64,000 bases of DNA from JBAYJT01 sp041664965 (GTDB taxonomy: Bacteria; Pseudomonadota; Gammaproteobacteria; UBA9339). A program made the position numbers and the translations under genes. Under the pieces are notes generated by a model. That model was given only the letters and a program-made list of their open reading frames with translations, was not told the DNA's origin and made no database searches. Of this stretch, positions 1 to 8,620 are shown one piece after another; within the stretch, counting starts at the first letter, position 1, and each line of letters begins with the position of its first letter. Where the stretch lies: NCBI GenBank assembly GCA_041664965.1, contig JBAYJT010000001.1, positions 1-64,000 of the forward strand, read 5' to 3'.

Positions 1-1
1 C

Positions 2-85
2 AATGACGTACCGAGAAAAAAACTAGATTATTTAACGCCAAAGGAGGCTTTGGCTTTAGAATGTAAGCGTGTTTGTCGCACTTGA
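2..85 (+). CDS. C-terminal end of an IS30-like transposase (cut by window edge)
   Basis: Frame 2 reads in from the window edge and ends in TGA at 83-85. The 27 residues include NDVPRKKLDYLTPKEAL, which resembles the end of the DDE integrase domain of IS30-family transposases (N-x-RPRK-x-L-x-x-TP-x-E pattern), and the last residues (VCRT) are also typical of that family's tail. No terminal inverted repeat can be confirmed, because the rest lies outside the window. It could be an intact insertion sequence or a remnant. Confidence 0.65.
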   Translation, partial: NDVPRKKLDYLTPKEALALECKRVCRT

Positions 86-98
86 CATTAGAATGCAC

Positions 99-158
99 CA
101 AAACATGTCTACAGGTTTTCTTTGTAAATCAATAGGTTATATTTTTAAGTTAAGATCC
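99..158 (+). repeat. Dispersed palindrome-headed repeat, copy 1
   Basis: Copy with the head AAACATGTCTACAGGTTTTC and the tail AAATCAAT...GGTTAT...TTTTTAAGTTA. It lies between the transposase tail and the malic enzyme gene. Any reading frame through it is a translated repeat rather than a gene. Confidence 0.85.
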
Positions 159-194
159 CTGCCCCACCCATACTCATTATGGGGACATTTTGAG

Positions 195-232
195 CCATTC
201 GTCAATACCGTATTTTTTACTGTATTGAATGG
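195..232. promoter_or_regulatory. Inverted repeat upstream of the malic enzyme gene
   Basis: CCATTCGTCAATAC (195-208) is mirrored by GTATTGAATGG (222-232), with a 2-nt bulge and a T-rich centre. It lies 80 bp before the maeA start. It could be an operator or an RNA hairpin; nothing in the sequence decides which. Confidence 0.35.
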
Positions 233-312
233 TTTCAATTTAACTTACAGCCATGCTATCATAGCCACCACTTTTTCACACAAAACCCCATAAAAAAGCC
301 TGGAGTAACTTC

Positions 313-2028
313 ATGCAAAACTACAACATCAAAACTGAAAATCAAAAAAAATATCTAGAAACTTCTTTAACTGGCCGAAATCTTCTTAGAACACCACATC
401 TCAACAAAGACACAGCCTTCACCGCCGAAGAACGTAAAGATTTTTCTCTGCAAGGCCTTCTACCAAACCACGTAGAATCCTTGCAAGAACAAGTAGAACG
501 CGCTTACAAACAATATAAAAGCTATGAATCGGCGCTGCAAAAAAATATTTTTCTACATGACCTACGTAGCCACAACGCCACTTTATTTTACCGCCTGGTA
601 CTTGACCACACAGAAGAAATCACACCTATACTTTACACACCAGTCGTCGGCGATGCTGTTAAAGCCTATAGCAAAGAATACCGCTATCCTTACAATGCTT
701 TCTACATTTCCTATCCAGATCGCAATAACATCGCTGAAATTTTACGTCAACGTGATTTTAAAGACATAGATTTAATAGTCGTCACGGACGGAGAACGCAT
801 TTTGGGACTGGGCGATCAAGGCGTAGGTGGCGTACACATTCCTGTAGCCAAACTCATGCTTTATTCTTTATTCGGTGGAATAGACCCCATGCGCACACTA
901 CCCATTGTGTTAGATGTTGGCACCAACAACAAAGATCACTCCAACGATCCCAATTATCTAGGCTGGCGTCATCCCAGAATCAGAGGCCAAGAATATGATT
1001 TATTTATAGACCAAGTCGTCGCTGCCGTTAAACAAGAGTTCCCAAACATTTTCTTTCACTGGGAAGATTTTGGCCGCGACAATGCTATCTTAAATTTAGC
1101 ACGTTTCCGCGATAAGCTTTGCTCTTTTAACGACGACATTCAAGGCACTGCAGTAATCACATTAGCAGCCCTATTTGCCGCCATGAAAATAACCAAAGGA
1201 AATTGGAAAGACCAGCGCATTGTCTCTGTTGGTGGAGGAGCAGCAGGGCTTGGTATTGCTGATTTAATGTGTATCGACATGATGGAAAATGGTTCTACTC
1301 TAGAAGAATCCCGTAAACGTTTTTGGATGTTAAATAGCCAGGGATTATTGACCACTGCATCTACCAAAACTATCCCCAGTCAAAAGCCTTACCTACGCGA
1401 CGCTTCTGAGATCGATAACTGGCAAGTTGCAGATAAAAATCATGTCACTCTTGCTGAAGTAGTAAAACACGTCAAGCCAACAATTCTAATTGGTTGCTCA
1501 GGTGTTGGCGGAATTTTTACAGAAGAAATTGTCAAAGAAATGGCAAAACATACAGCAAGACCAATAATTTTCCCACTTTCTAACCCAACAGCTAATTGTG
1601 AAGCAACGCCAGAAAACTTAATCAAGTGGACTAATGGGTCAGTACTTATAGCTACAGGCAGCCCATTTCAGCCAGTTAGCCATGCTGGGAAACAGATTAG
1701 AATAGCGCAATGCAACAATGCTTTTGCTTTCCCTGGAATTGGCTTGGGTGTTATATCTACCAAAGCTACCAAAGTAAGCGATGCTATGCTTTGGCAAGCC
1801 GCCAAAGCCATTGGCGAAGCAACAATAAAGTTACTGCCCCCAGGCGAAGAAGCTCTCTTACCACGCATCAACAAAGCACCAGATGTGGCTATTGAAGTCG
1901 CTTTGGCTGTGGCCAATCAAGCTGTAAAAGAAAAATATACAACTTTAAAAGCGGAAGACATCACTAAGGAACTGTTAGAAAAGCATATTTGGCGCCCGGA
2001 GTATTTGCCGTATAGCATAAAGCGCTAA
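313..2028 (+). CDS. maeA: NAD-dependent malic enzyme
   Basis: 571 residues, the usual length for SfcA/MaeA (about 565). It oxidatively decarboxylates malate to pyruvate with NAD+. Visible family motifs are SLTGRNLLRTP near the N-terminus, the catalytic-Tyr block YTPVVGDA (Tyr about 108), DGERILGLGDQG, the metal/substrate segment DFGRDNA, FNDDIQGTA, a Rossmann loop GGGAAGLGIA (about residue 310) and LSNPTANCEATPE. The start is supported by GGAG five bases upstream of ATG 313. It stands alone on its strand. It could feed pyruvate to the ferredoxin oxidoreductase encoded near 51-54 kb; that link is inference. Confidence 0.96.
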   Translation: MQNYNIKTENQKKYLETSLTGRNLLRTPHLNKDTAFTAEERKDFSLQGLLPNHVESLQEQVERAYKQYKSYESALQKNIFLHDLRSHNATLFYRLVLDHTEEITPILYTPVVGDAVKAYSKEYRYPYNAFYISYPDRNNIAEILRQRDFKDIDLIVVTDGERILGLGDQGVGGVHIPVAKLMLYSLFGGIDPMRTLPIVLDVGTNNKDHSNDPNYLGWRHPRIRGQEYDLFIDQVVAAVKQEFPNIFFHWEDFGRDNAILNLARFRDKLCSFNDDIQGTAVITLAALFAAMKITKGNWKDQRIVSVGGGAAGLGIADLMCIDMMENGSTLEESRKRFWMLNSQGLLTTASTKTIPSQKPYLRDASEIDNWQVADKNHVTLAEVVKHVKPTILIGCSGVGGIFTEEIVKEMAKHTARPIIFPLSNPTANCEATPENLIKWTNGSVLIATGSPFQPVSHAGKQIRIAQCNNAFAFPGIGLGVISTKATKVSDAMLWQAAKAIGEATIKLLPPGEEALLPRINKAPDVAIEVALAVANQAVKEKYTTLKAEDITKELLEKHIWRPEYLPYSIKR

Positions 2029-2029
2029 T

Positions 2030-2137
2030 TGGCGCGCCCGGAGGGATTACTCGCCGCCCATCCTGGCGGCTCACCCTTCGGGCTGCTCACAGCGTTCGCA
2101 TTCTAAATTCGCTATCCTGCGAATTTAGTTGAACCCC
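2030..2137 (-). other. tRNA-Arg 3' half carrying an 80-nt three-hairpin T-loop insert
   Basis: Read on the minus strand: GGGGTTCAA (2137-2129), then 80 nt (2128-2049), then ATCCCTCC plus the acceptor strand CGGGCGC and GCCA, ending at 2030. The last 19 nt equal the 3' end of the intact tRNA-Arg lying just upstream in transcription direction (2185-2261). The D-arm and anticodon half are absent. The insert folds as a 10-bp stem with loop AGGATA (2128-2103), a CCC-GAA-GGG hairpin (2082-2074) and a 6-bp stem with loop AGGATG (2070-2053), and ends GAGTA. The same order, spacing and end occur in the broken tRNA-Gln at 35732-35889. It may be a mobile palindromic element using the tRNA end as an attachment site, or a small regulatory RNA ending in a tRNA tail. 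Confidence 0.7.
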
Positions 2138-2184
2138 AAGGAGAGTTCGATGTGACTTCTATTGATTAGTGCAAATTAACAGCT

Positions 2185-2261
2185 TGGCGCGCCCGGAGGG
2201 ATTTGAACCCCCGACACCCTGGTTCGAAGCCAGGTACTCTATCCAACTGAGCTACGGGCGC
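2185..2261 (-). tRNA. tRNA-Arg (anticodon TCG)
   Basis: 77 nt including an encoded CCA. The acceptor stem GCGCCCG/CGGGCGC, the D-arm with AGCTCAGTTGG, anticodon stem CCTGG/CCAGG with loop CTTCGAA (anticodon TCG, reading CGN arginine codons) and the T-arm GGGGG-TTCAAAT-CCCTC are all intact. It is transcribed toward the malic enzyme gene. Its 3' 19 nt are repeated at 2030-2048, so an element of about 155 bp is bracketed by a direct repeat of the tRNA end. Confidence 0.95.
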
Positions 2262-2468
2262 TTTAGGTAAGATTTGCAGCGCTAGTTTACCTAAATATTT
2301 CAAGGAAGTAACTGAAATATGAGTATAGAGATTTTTGATTTAGTATAGCTGACGCGCGATCAGCTGTACCTCATACTTAACCCAATTACCCTGCTCTATT
2401 TTGCTTAAATCCCTAAAAGGGGTATTACATACGAATGATGCCGTTAATAATAGCATATTATTGAAACA
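2262..2468. other. Intergenic stretch upstream of tRNA-Arg
   Basis: No open frame of interest. AGGTAA...TTACCT forms a weak inverted repeat beside the tRNA start. On the minus strand TTACTT and TAAACT, 16 nt apart, could be a poor promoter for the tRNA. Nothing else was recognised. Confidence 0.3.
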
Positions 2469-3323
2469 TCATGCTTTAGCTTTTAGCACATCTAATAATT
2501 GTTCCTGCCTCTTCCAAGAAGCCCCAGGAAGCTTTTGAATCAGCGCATCATATACCTCTGCTGATGCTCTAACCAAATCTAGCTTGTGTCTAAATGTATC
2601 AACGTTCAACAAAGGGCTTAAATCACCAATAAAGATTTTATCCTGCAGTTTTTCATACAAGTTTTTTTCAAATTCAGCTTTACTAATTTTTAGATTTTGC
2701 TGCTGCAAATAATGATGAAATGACTCCAGCACTTGATTAATCTTTAGATCATGAAAATTTTCAAGTACCCAAAAAAGATCGAATAGATCTCTCGCCTTCT
2801 TGCGCTGATAAAACGCACGAAATTTCGTTCCCATTAATTCCTCCAAAGAATATGTGGTAATATCAGCTTTTCCAGAAAACCAATCATTATCTATGTTCAA
2901 TTTTTTGTGACACAATTGAAACAAAGCATTGTGTTCTCTGGTATTGATCTCTATTTTCACTTTCATTCTCGTAGCTGTTGTCTCAGCCATGAAGTGATAC
3001 ACCAAAGTAAATCTTCCTTGATTTCTTTTGGTGGCAGGCTCCCCCAGCCAGCTATCTAGTTTATTTCTAATAGCATGAATAACACCGCCAATAGGACCAA
3101 CATTTGTCCGTACTAAATCTATATCTTCACTATAACGAGCTGGTGGATGTACATATAGCTTATGCAATGCTGTACCGCCACGAAATGCTAATTCTCTACC
3201 TAACAGTGGATCAGAAAACAATTCAATTAAAACACGTGATAACACCAAATCCTGCTCAACTTGATCTTCTAGCCCCCAAGGCGCAAACTCACGCCATCTT
3301 AATATGTAAGCCGTAGGTATCAT
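2469..3323 (-). CDS. abiEii: AbiEii-type nucleotidyltransferase toxin
   Basis: 284 residues. The N-terminal third holds the DNA polymerase-beta-like nucleotidyltransferase signature of the AbiEii/MenT family: FRGGTALHKLY followed by RYSEDIDLV (residues about 47-80), where the two aspartates should bind the metal and the GG-T loop the nucleotide. A later KVKIEIN strand likely supplies the third carboxylate. Family members inactivate tRNA by nucleotide addition to its 3' end (MenT) or cause abortive infection. It overlaps the stop of the upstream antitoxin gene by 4 bp (3320-3323), the normal AbiE arrangement. It sits beside tRNA-Arg, consistent with a mobile defence cassette. Confidence 0.88.
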   Translation of the reverse strand: MIPTAYILRWREFAPWGLEDQVEQDLVLSRVLIELFSDPLLGRELAFRGGTALHKLYVHPPARYSEDIDLVRTNVGPIGGVIHAIRNKLDSWLGEPATKRNQGRFTLVYHFMAETTATRMKVKIEINTREHNALFQLCHKKLNIDNDWFSGKADITTYSLEELMGTKFRAFYQRKKARDLFDLFWVLENFHDLKINQVLESFHHYLQQQNLKISKAEFEKNLYEKLQDKIFIGDLSPLLNVDTFRHKLDLVRASAEVYDALIQKLPGASWKRQEQLLDVLKAKA

Positions 3324-4123
3324 AAATCTGCCTCTACTTTCTCATTCACCCATATTTTCCAACGCTTATTTTGTTTGCTCCCTCTGTATTTTTTACCTGG
3401 CATCAAAACAGTAGTCCTGATAGATTGTGCGATAAACCATTGATGTAGCTTTTCTATATCTAAATTTGTAAATTTTTCCAAGAGATAACCTAGCCTCTGA
3501 GTAACAACACAAGGAAATTTTTGAGCCGCCAATACCAATTGCTCTACATTCAGCGCCTCAGCTAATTCAGCTAAAACAGTAGCCACATTGTTTAAATGGC
3601 CAGATGATTCGGCATATTGGACAAGATCAAGTGCAGTCAGCTCTGGCTTGGAAATGCTCATATAGCCAGCTGGTGTGTTTCTTTTCTCTACAAATTGCTC
3701 ATCGATGTTTCGTTTAACATAAAATCTGATCTGGGTTCTTGGTAAGTGAATAGGCCTTAACTGCTTGGTGGTAATAACTTGAAATACCTGGGGTTGCTGA
3801 TGTGCAGCCCCTTGCAAGGCTGCGGCAGTTAGCAAACCAACGTAATAAGGTAACTTAAAATAATGTCTCATTAACGAATCAAGATACCAGTGCGGCGTCG
3901 GAACACCTATAGAACTATACTCCATAGGAACAATTACATAGTAACAAGAGCGAATTCTAGCTATGCGCTTTTTAGAAACTAATCGTTGAGCCGCATGCCG
4001 AAAAGCTATTACAGAGCACCGCAAAGCTTGGAGAGCATCTGCCTCGCTAAAAGTATATTCAGCCCTAGATTGCAAACAATCTACATAAGCTGGTAGTTTT
4101 TTTATAATATCTTGCGATTTCAT
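3320..4123 (-). CDS. abiEi: AbiEi-type antitoxin and transcriptional autoregulator
   Basis: 267 residues. The N-terminal region (about 1-75) looks like the winged-helix DNA-binding domain of AbiEi, with FSEADALQAL...AAQRLVSKKRIARI and YYVIVP. The C-terminal part (about 76-240) is the AbiEi antitoxin domain, including HWYLDSLMRHYFKLPYYVG and SKPELTALDLVQY. AbiEi proteins neutralise AbiEii and repress their own promoter through inverted repeats. A perfect 9-bp inverted repeat sits 6 bp upstream of the start codon (4129-4153). The gene has only 57 bp between it and secF, so the promoter must overlap that palindrome. Confidence 0.88.
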   Translation of the reverse strand: MKSQDIIKKLPAYVDCLQSRAEYTFSEADALQALRCSVIAFRHAAQRLVSKKRIARIRSCYYVIVPMEYSSIGVPTPHWYLDSLMRHYFKLPYYVGLLTAAALQGAAHQQPQVFQVITTKQLRPIHLPRTQIRFYVKRNIDEQFVEKRNTPAGYMSISKPELTALDLVQYAESSGHLNNVATVLAELAEALNVEQLVLAAQKFPCVVTQRLGYLLEKFTNLDIEKLHQWFIAQSIRTTVLMPGKKYRGSKQNKRWKIWVNEKVEADL

Positions 4124-4128
4124 ATTCC

Positions 4129-4153
4129 AAAAGTACCACTTTTCGGTACTTTT
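4129..4153. promoter_or_regulatory. Probable AbiEi operator
   Basis: AAAAGTACC (4129-4137), a 7-nt spacer, then the perfect mirror GGTACTTTT (4145-4153), immediately upstream of the antitoxin start. The position and symmetry match autoregulation of AbiE operons by AbiEi. The binding itself is inferred. Confidence 0.6.
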
Positions 4154-4180
4154 TGCAAATAAAAGCGCAATTTAAAGACT

Positions 4181-5098
4181 CTACGGCATATTATCTACGA
4201 ATTTTTTCTCAGGAAGCATGAAGTGCGTACGGTTTAGTCCCATCATTAAAGCTAGCGCTCCTGCAACGTAGATTGAGGAATAAGTGCCAATCACAATACC
4301 GATAATCATTACTAGAGCAAAACCAAAAAGCATGGATCCGCCAAAAATTAAAAGCGCGGTAATAATGGCTAAAGATAAACCAGAAGTCATGATAGTACGG
4401 GACAAAGTTTGATTTACGGCTAAGTTCAAAATCTCTGGCGCTTCTGCCTTACGATATTTACGAAAATTTTCACGCGCTCTATCGTAAACAACTATGGTGT
4501 CGTTCAAAGAATAACCCAAAACTGTCAGAACAGCCGCCAAAGAAATCAAGTTAAATTCTAGACCAAACAAAGAAAATACACCTAAAATAATTACCGGGTC
4601 GTGAATTAGCGATAATGCAGCACTAATAGCAAAGCGATACTCAAAACGCAGCGCTATATAAATCATAATCGCTAATAAAGAAACAATAACAGCTAAAATT
4701 CCATTTGTAACTAAAGCCTGACCAACTTGCGGTCCAATGTATTCTATTCGATCTATTTTCGCATCTTTCAAGGCACCGGCCACTTTGTCATTTAAAGCTT
4801 GGGATGTAAGTTCTTTGTGCGGTTTCAGTTTTATCATCACGTTTTTGGAACTGCCATAAGCCTGAACTACCGCATCCTCAAATCCAACTTGGTTTAACTC
4901 TTGACGAATTTTACCGGCATCAGCTGCAGCAGCATAACTTACCTGTATCTGAGTACCACCAGTAAAATCTAAACCAAAATCCAGTCCCTTCACAATTAAC
5001 GATACAATGGCAATTGTGAATAAAATACCAGAAAAAAGCGCCGCCCATTTGCGTTGCGCCATAAAATTAATTTCTGTTTTGTGACTAAAAAATTCCAT
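4181..5098 (-). CDS. secF: Protein translocase subunit SecF
   Basis: 305 residues, normal for SecF. It forms the SecDF-YajC inner-membrane complex that uses the proton gradient to pull exported proteins through SecYEG. It starts FFSHKTEINFMAQRKWAALFSG before TM1, followed by the DFTGGTQIQV periplasmic segment and the SecD_SecF membrane block with five further helices, including VLGYSLNDTIVVYDRARE (about residue 195-215), the conserved loop of the family. It lies 33 bp after secD at the end of the tgt-yajC-secD-secF run. ATG 5098 was chosen because it gives the family N-terminus. Confidence 0.96.
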   Translation of the reverse strand: MEFFSHKTEINFMAQRKWAALFSGILFTIAIVSLIVKGLDFGLDFTGGTQIQVSYAAAADAGKIRQELNQVGFEDAVVQAYGSSKNVMIKLKPHKELTSQALNDKVAGALKDAKIDRIEYIGPQVGQALVTNGILAVIVSLLAIMIYIALRFEYRFAISAALSLIHDPVIILGVFSLFGLEFNLISLAAVLTVLGYSLNDTIVVYDRARENFRKYRKAEAPEILNLAVNQTLSRTIMTSGLSLAIITALLIFGGSMLFGFALVMIIGIVIGTYSSIYVAGALALMMGLNRTHFMLPEKKFVDNMP

Positions 5099-5131
5099 AG
5101 CATCTACCGTTATAATTCTTAATTTTTAAAA

Positions 5132-7021
5132 CTAATCTTTTTTAGTAAGCCTTTTTGGCAACCCAATCGAAATCATCTTCACACTCTTTTTTCCATAAAT
5201 CCAATTCACTACGGCTCGCGTAAAGACTATCGCCGTCATCATAGAAGTCATTAAACCTATCGTCAAAGTAACAGCAAATCCCTTAACTGCTCCAGTACCA
5301 AGAGCAAATAAAACCAGCGCTACAATTAAAGTTGTCACGTTAGCATCAACAATGGTCACCAAAGCCCTAGCATAACCTGAATAAATAGCGGACTGAGGGC
5401 TAATTCCATTCCTTAGTTCCTCACGAATACGTTCATAAATTAACACATTCGCATCTACCGCCATACCCACAGTCAAAACCATAGCAGCAATACCAGGCAA
5501 TGTCATCGTTGCACCTAAAATTGACATTATGGCAACAATGAAAACTAAGTTTAAAAAGAGCGCCATATCGGCAATTAAACCAAACAGACGGTAATAAAGC
5601 GCCATAAATAACACAACAAATATAAAGCCGACTAGTACCGAGACAAATCCCATATGAATATTGGCTTTACCTGCGCTTGGACCTACAGTTAATTCCTCTA
5701 CAATATTGGCCGGCACAACCATAGCTCCAGAACGTAAAAGCAACGCTAAGTTTTCCGCATATTTAGGAGTTTTTAAACCAGTGATTTGAAAATTCATGCC
5801 AAGTGCTGATTGAATAGTCGCCACGCTAATGACAGTCGGCGCTTCATGCGCTTCCCGTACTGTTTTACCATCAACAATTTTTTCTTCAACTTTAGTATCT
5901 ACATAAACCACAGCCATTGGCTTGCCAATGTTTTCTGCAGTAGTTCTGCTAAACACACTCTCACCACCGCCGCCACCTAAGCGAATTTCTACGGCTGGCC
6001 TACCATCTTGGGCGGTATCTGCTGTCGCATAAGTAATAGCATTTCCAGATAAAATTACTTGTTCTTTTAGTAAAACCGGCCGGCCTTCATAATTATACAA
6101 ACGCGATCCGATTGGAACATCGCCACTTAAGGCGCTCATTAAATCATGGTCAACGTCCACCATCTGGAAACGAAGGGTCGCAACTTTACCTAAAATTTCT
6201 TTAGCACGCGCCGTATCTTGAATACCTGGAAGATCAACGCTGATATTGTTTTTACCTTGTTGCTGCACAATCGCTTCACTTACCCCGAGCTCATTGACGC
6301 GATTTCTGAGCGTGGTCATGGTTTGCTCAATAGCATACTCAGATGCCTTGAAAACTGCCGCCTCAGCTAATGTAGCTTGTAAGGTAAAATCGCCACTCAC
6401 TGTCTGCCTTTCTAAAATATAATCTGGAAATCTCTTTCCAAGTAAAGAAAATGCAGCATCTAGCGAACTATTATCGCGGAAATGAACCAGCAATCCCTGT
6501 GGTTTTTTACGTAAAATATTGGCATAACGAATATTGGCCTCGCGTAAAACATCACCAATAGTGTGAATATCGCTCTCCGCACGAGCTCGTAGGAGCGCAT
6601 CGACATCAACTTCCAACAAAAAGTGCACACCGCCGCTTAAATCCAAACCTAATTTCATCGGATCAGCGCCAAAAGCTTGTAGCCATTTAGGTGTACGTGA
6701 AGCCAAATTCAAAGCCACGATGTAATTATCGCCCAAAGCGGATTTGAGCTCATCGCGCGCCTTGAGCTGCACATCTGTATCAGCAAAACGCACTAAAATG
6801 CTTTCTTTTTCTTCTGCGGCTGTCAGATATTTAAGACTATCCTTTTGCAGAGTTTGCTTTACTGTATCGAGCGTAGCCTGCGTAACTGCAGCTTGCTCGC
6901 CATTCGCGCTAATTTGCACAGCGGGATCAGCCGGAAATAAGTTAGGCGCGGCATAAACCAGACCTAAAACAAAAACAAAGCATAAAAGTAAATTTTTCCA
7001 AAGCGGGTAACGATTTTGCAT
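5132..7021 (-). CDS. secD: Protein translocase subunit SecD
   Basis: 629 residues (E. coli 615). An N-terminal TM helix is followed by the large periplasmic P1 region with LGLDLSGGVHFLLEV (about 122-137), and then a C-terminal RND-like block of five helices containing GMAVDANVLIYERIREE (about 520-537), the proton-path and signature motif. It partners SecF and YajC. The 57-bp gap to yajC holds copy 2 of the dispersed repeat, so the repeat is transcribed inside the operon. The start ATGCAAAAT is the first in-frame ATG and gives the expected short cytoplasmic tail before TM1. Confidence 0.96.
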   Translation of the reverse strand: MQNRYPLWKNLLLCFVFVLGLVYAAPNLFPADPAVQISANGEQAAVTQATLDTVKQTLQKDSLKYLTAAEEKESILVRFADTDVQLKARDELKSALGDNYIVALNLASRTPKWLQAFGADPMKLGLDLSGGVHFLLEVDVDALLRARAESDIHTIGDVLREANIRYANILRKKPQGLLVHFRDNSSLDAAFSLLGKRFPDYILERQTVSGDFTLQATLAEAAVFKASEYAIEQTMTTLRNRVNELGVSEAIVQQQGKNNISVDLPGIQDTARAKEILGKVATLRFQMVDVDHDLMSALSGDVPIGSRLYNYEGRPVLLKEQVILSGNAITYATADTAQDGRPAVEIRLGGGGGESVFSRTTAENIGKPMAVVYVDTKVEEKIVDGKTVREAHEAPTVISVATIQSALGMNFQITGLKTPKYAENLALLLRSGAMVVPANIVEELTVGPSAGKANIHMGFVSVLVGFIFVVLFMALYYRLFGLIADMALFLNLVFIVAIMSILGATMTLPGIAAMVLTVGMAVDANVLIYERIREELRNGISPQSAIYSGYARALVTIVDANVTTLIVALVLFALGTGAVKGFAVTLTIGLMTSMMTAIVFTRAVVNWIYGKKSVKMISIGLPKRLTKKD

Positions 7022-7032
7022 ATTTTTATTCC

Positions 7033-7080
7033 AAAAACATGTCTACAGGTTTTCCTTTAAAATCAATGTGTTGCGTTTTT
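7033..7080 (+). repeat. Dispersed palindrome-headed repeat, copy 2
   Basis: AAAACATGTCTACAGGTTTT head followed by AAAATCAATGTGTTGCG. It sits inside the yajC-secD intergenic gap and is antisense to the operon. Its tail touches the last codon of yajC. Confidence 0.85.
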
Positions 7081-7429
7081 ACTCAACAGATTTGATTGTC
7101 CCTTTGGGCACACAACCGGCAACCGCATTTTTTTGCACCTTGATGTTCATATTTTCGCTGACGGCTAAAAGAATAAAATCATTATTGATCTTTTCAATAC
7201 GACCCAAAATACCACCCGTCGTTAAAACCTCATCGCCAACTTTCAGACTGCCCACAAGCGTACGCTGCTCTTTGGCGCGCTTCATTTGAGGGCGAATCAC
7301 CATAAAATACATAAAAAATATTAAAATTAAAAATAGCGGCAACATAGATAAAAGGCTACCTTGAGGTGCTGGCGCTGCAGCATCGGCTGCGTAAGCATTG
7401 GCAATTCCGAAAAGGGCTAAAATGTTCAT
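7079..7429 (-). CDS. yajC: Preprotein translocase subunit YajC
   Basis: 116 residues, the usual size. One TM helix near residues 27-45 (LPLFLILIFFMYFMVIRP) is followed by the conserved RPQMKRAKEQR basic stretch and a cytoplasmic domain with GDEVLTTGGI and the valine-rich end. An N-terminal Ala-rich stretch resembles the usual YajC periplasmic segment. It accompanies SecDF. Its ATG overlaps the tgt stop codon by 4 bp, indicating coupled translation. Confidence 0.95.
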   Translation of the reverse strand: MNILALFGIANAYAADAAAPAPQGSLLSMLPLFLILIFFMYFMVIRPQMKRAKEQRTLVGSLKVGDEVLTTGGILGRIEKINNDFILLAVSENMNIKVQKNAVAGCVPKGTIKSVE

Positions 7430-8538
7430 TTTTGACTTTCTCCACGATAACTTTGATAAAAAGATGAAATAAACTCTGCTAATTTACCTTGTTCGATGGC
7501 TTGACGCAAATTTGCCATCAATTTTTGATAAAAATATAAGTTGTGCAACGTGTTGAGACGCGCTCCCAGCATTTCATTACACCAATCCAAATGATGTAAA
7601 TAAGCACGACTATAATTGCGGCAGGTATAGCAATCGCAATTGGCATCGAGCGGCGTTAAATCATTGCGATATTTACTATTGCGAATGCGAACTACACCTT
7701 GACTAGTAAACAAATGACCATTGCGAGCATTTCTGGTCGGCATGACGCAATCGAACATGTCAATTCCATACTGCACGCCCTGTATCAAATCTTCCGGAGT
7801 GCCAACGCCCATCAAATAATGCGGCTTGTCTTTGGGTAGATTTGGTTCTAGATGCGCTAAAATCCGCCACATATCTTCCTTTGGCTCACCCACAGAAAGT
7901 CCGCCCACAGCATATCCATCAAAACCAATTTCTTGCAAACCCGCTAAAGAAATATCGCGTAAGTGTTCATAAACTCCGCCTTGAATGATACCAAAAAGCG
8001 CAGAAGAATTGCCTTCATGCGCTATTTTGCTGCGCTTAGCCCAACGCAAAGACAATTCCATAGATTCGCGGGTAACTTCTTCGCTGGCCGGATAAGGCGT
8101 GCATTCGTCAAAAACCATGACAATGTCAGAGCCCAAAGCACGCTGCACTTGCATGGATATTTCGGGATTTAAAAAAACTTCTCTACCATCAATAGGCGAT
8201 CGAAAACGCACGCCTTCTTCTGTAAGTTTGCGTAGTTTTGTTAAACTAAAAACCTGAAAACCACCAGAATCAGTAAGGATCAAGCCATCCCAATGATTAA
8301 ACTTATGCAAACCACCGTGTAGAGCAATAATTTCCGGACCTGGCTTTAACATTAAGTGGAAAGTATTGCCCAAAATAATTTGAGCCCCTAGGTTTTTTAA
8401 TTCTTCAGGTGTAACGGATTTAACAGCACCATAGGTGCCAACTGGCATAAAGGCTGGTGTATCGAGTACTTTACCATTCGAAAACGTAAGCCTACCGCGC
8501 CGTGCCGCTTTATCTTTTGTGAGAACTTGAAATTGCAT
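7426..8538 (-). CDS. tgt: tRNA-guanine transglycosylase (queuosine synthesis)
   Basis: 370 residues, full length. It exchanges guanine 34 for preQ1 in tRNAs with GUN anticodons. Visible motifs: PVGTYGAVKSVTPEEL, LTDSGGFQVFSL with the catalytic-base Asp, FDECTPYP, GGLSVGEP, the nucleophile region FDCVMPTRNARNG, and the zinc site CDCYTCRNYSRAYLHH (three Cys and one His). It heads the tgt-yajC-secD-secF cluster. queA, a frequent upstream neighbour, is not here; the upstream gap instead holds palindromic repeats. Confidence 0.97.
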   Translation of the reverse strand: MQFQVLTKDKAARRGRLTFSNGKVLDTPAFMPVGTYGAVKSVTPEELKNLGAQIILGNTFHLMLKPGPEIIALHGGLHKFNHWDGLILTDSGGFQVFSLTKLRKLTEEGVRFRSPIDGREVFLNPEISMQVQRALGSDIVMVFDECTPYPASEEVTRESMELSLRWAKRSKIAHEGNSSALFGIIQGGVYEHLRDISLAGLQEIGFDGYAVGGLSVGEPKEDMWRILAHLEPNLPKDKPHYLMGVGTPEDLIQGVQYGIDMFDCVMPTRNARNGHLFTSQGVVRIRNSKYRNDLTPLDANCDCYTCRNYSRAYLHHLDWCNEMLGARLNTLHNLYFYQKLMANLRQAIEQGKLAEFISSFYQSYRGESQK

Positions 8539-8574
8539 AGCGACGCATTATACCTATCTTCTTAAGTTTCGCCA

Positions 8575-8610
8575 GTTGGGTTCGCTGGCCTTCGGCGCGC
8601 TTAACCCAAT
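8575..8610. repeat. REP-like palindrome A
   Basis: GTTGGGTT at 8575-8582 is mirrored by AACCCAAT at 8603-8610, with a G+C-rich inner arm. There is no following T-run on either side, so it looks like an extragenic palindrome rather than a terminator. It is far more G+C-rich than its surroundings. Confidence 0.5.
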
Positions 8611-8620
8611 CTACGCAATT

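Noticed and set aside
69..293. Open frame of 74 codons before the malic enzyme gene
   Set aside because: Most of it is a translation of dispersed repeat copy 1; the same peptide pattern arises from other copies. No ribosome-binding site.
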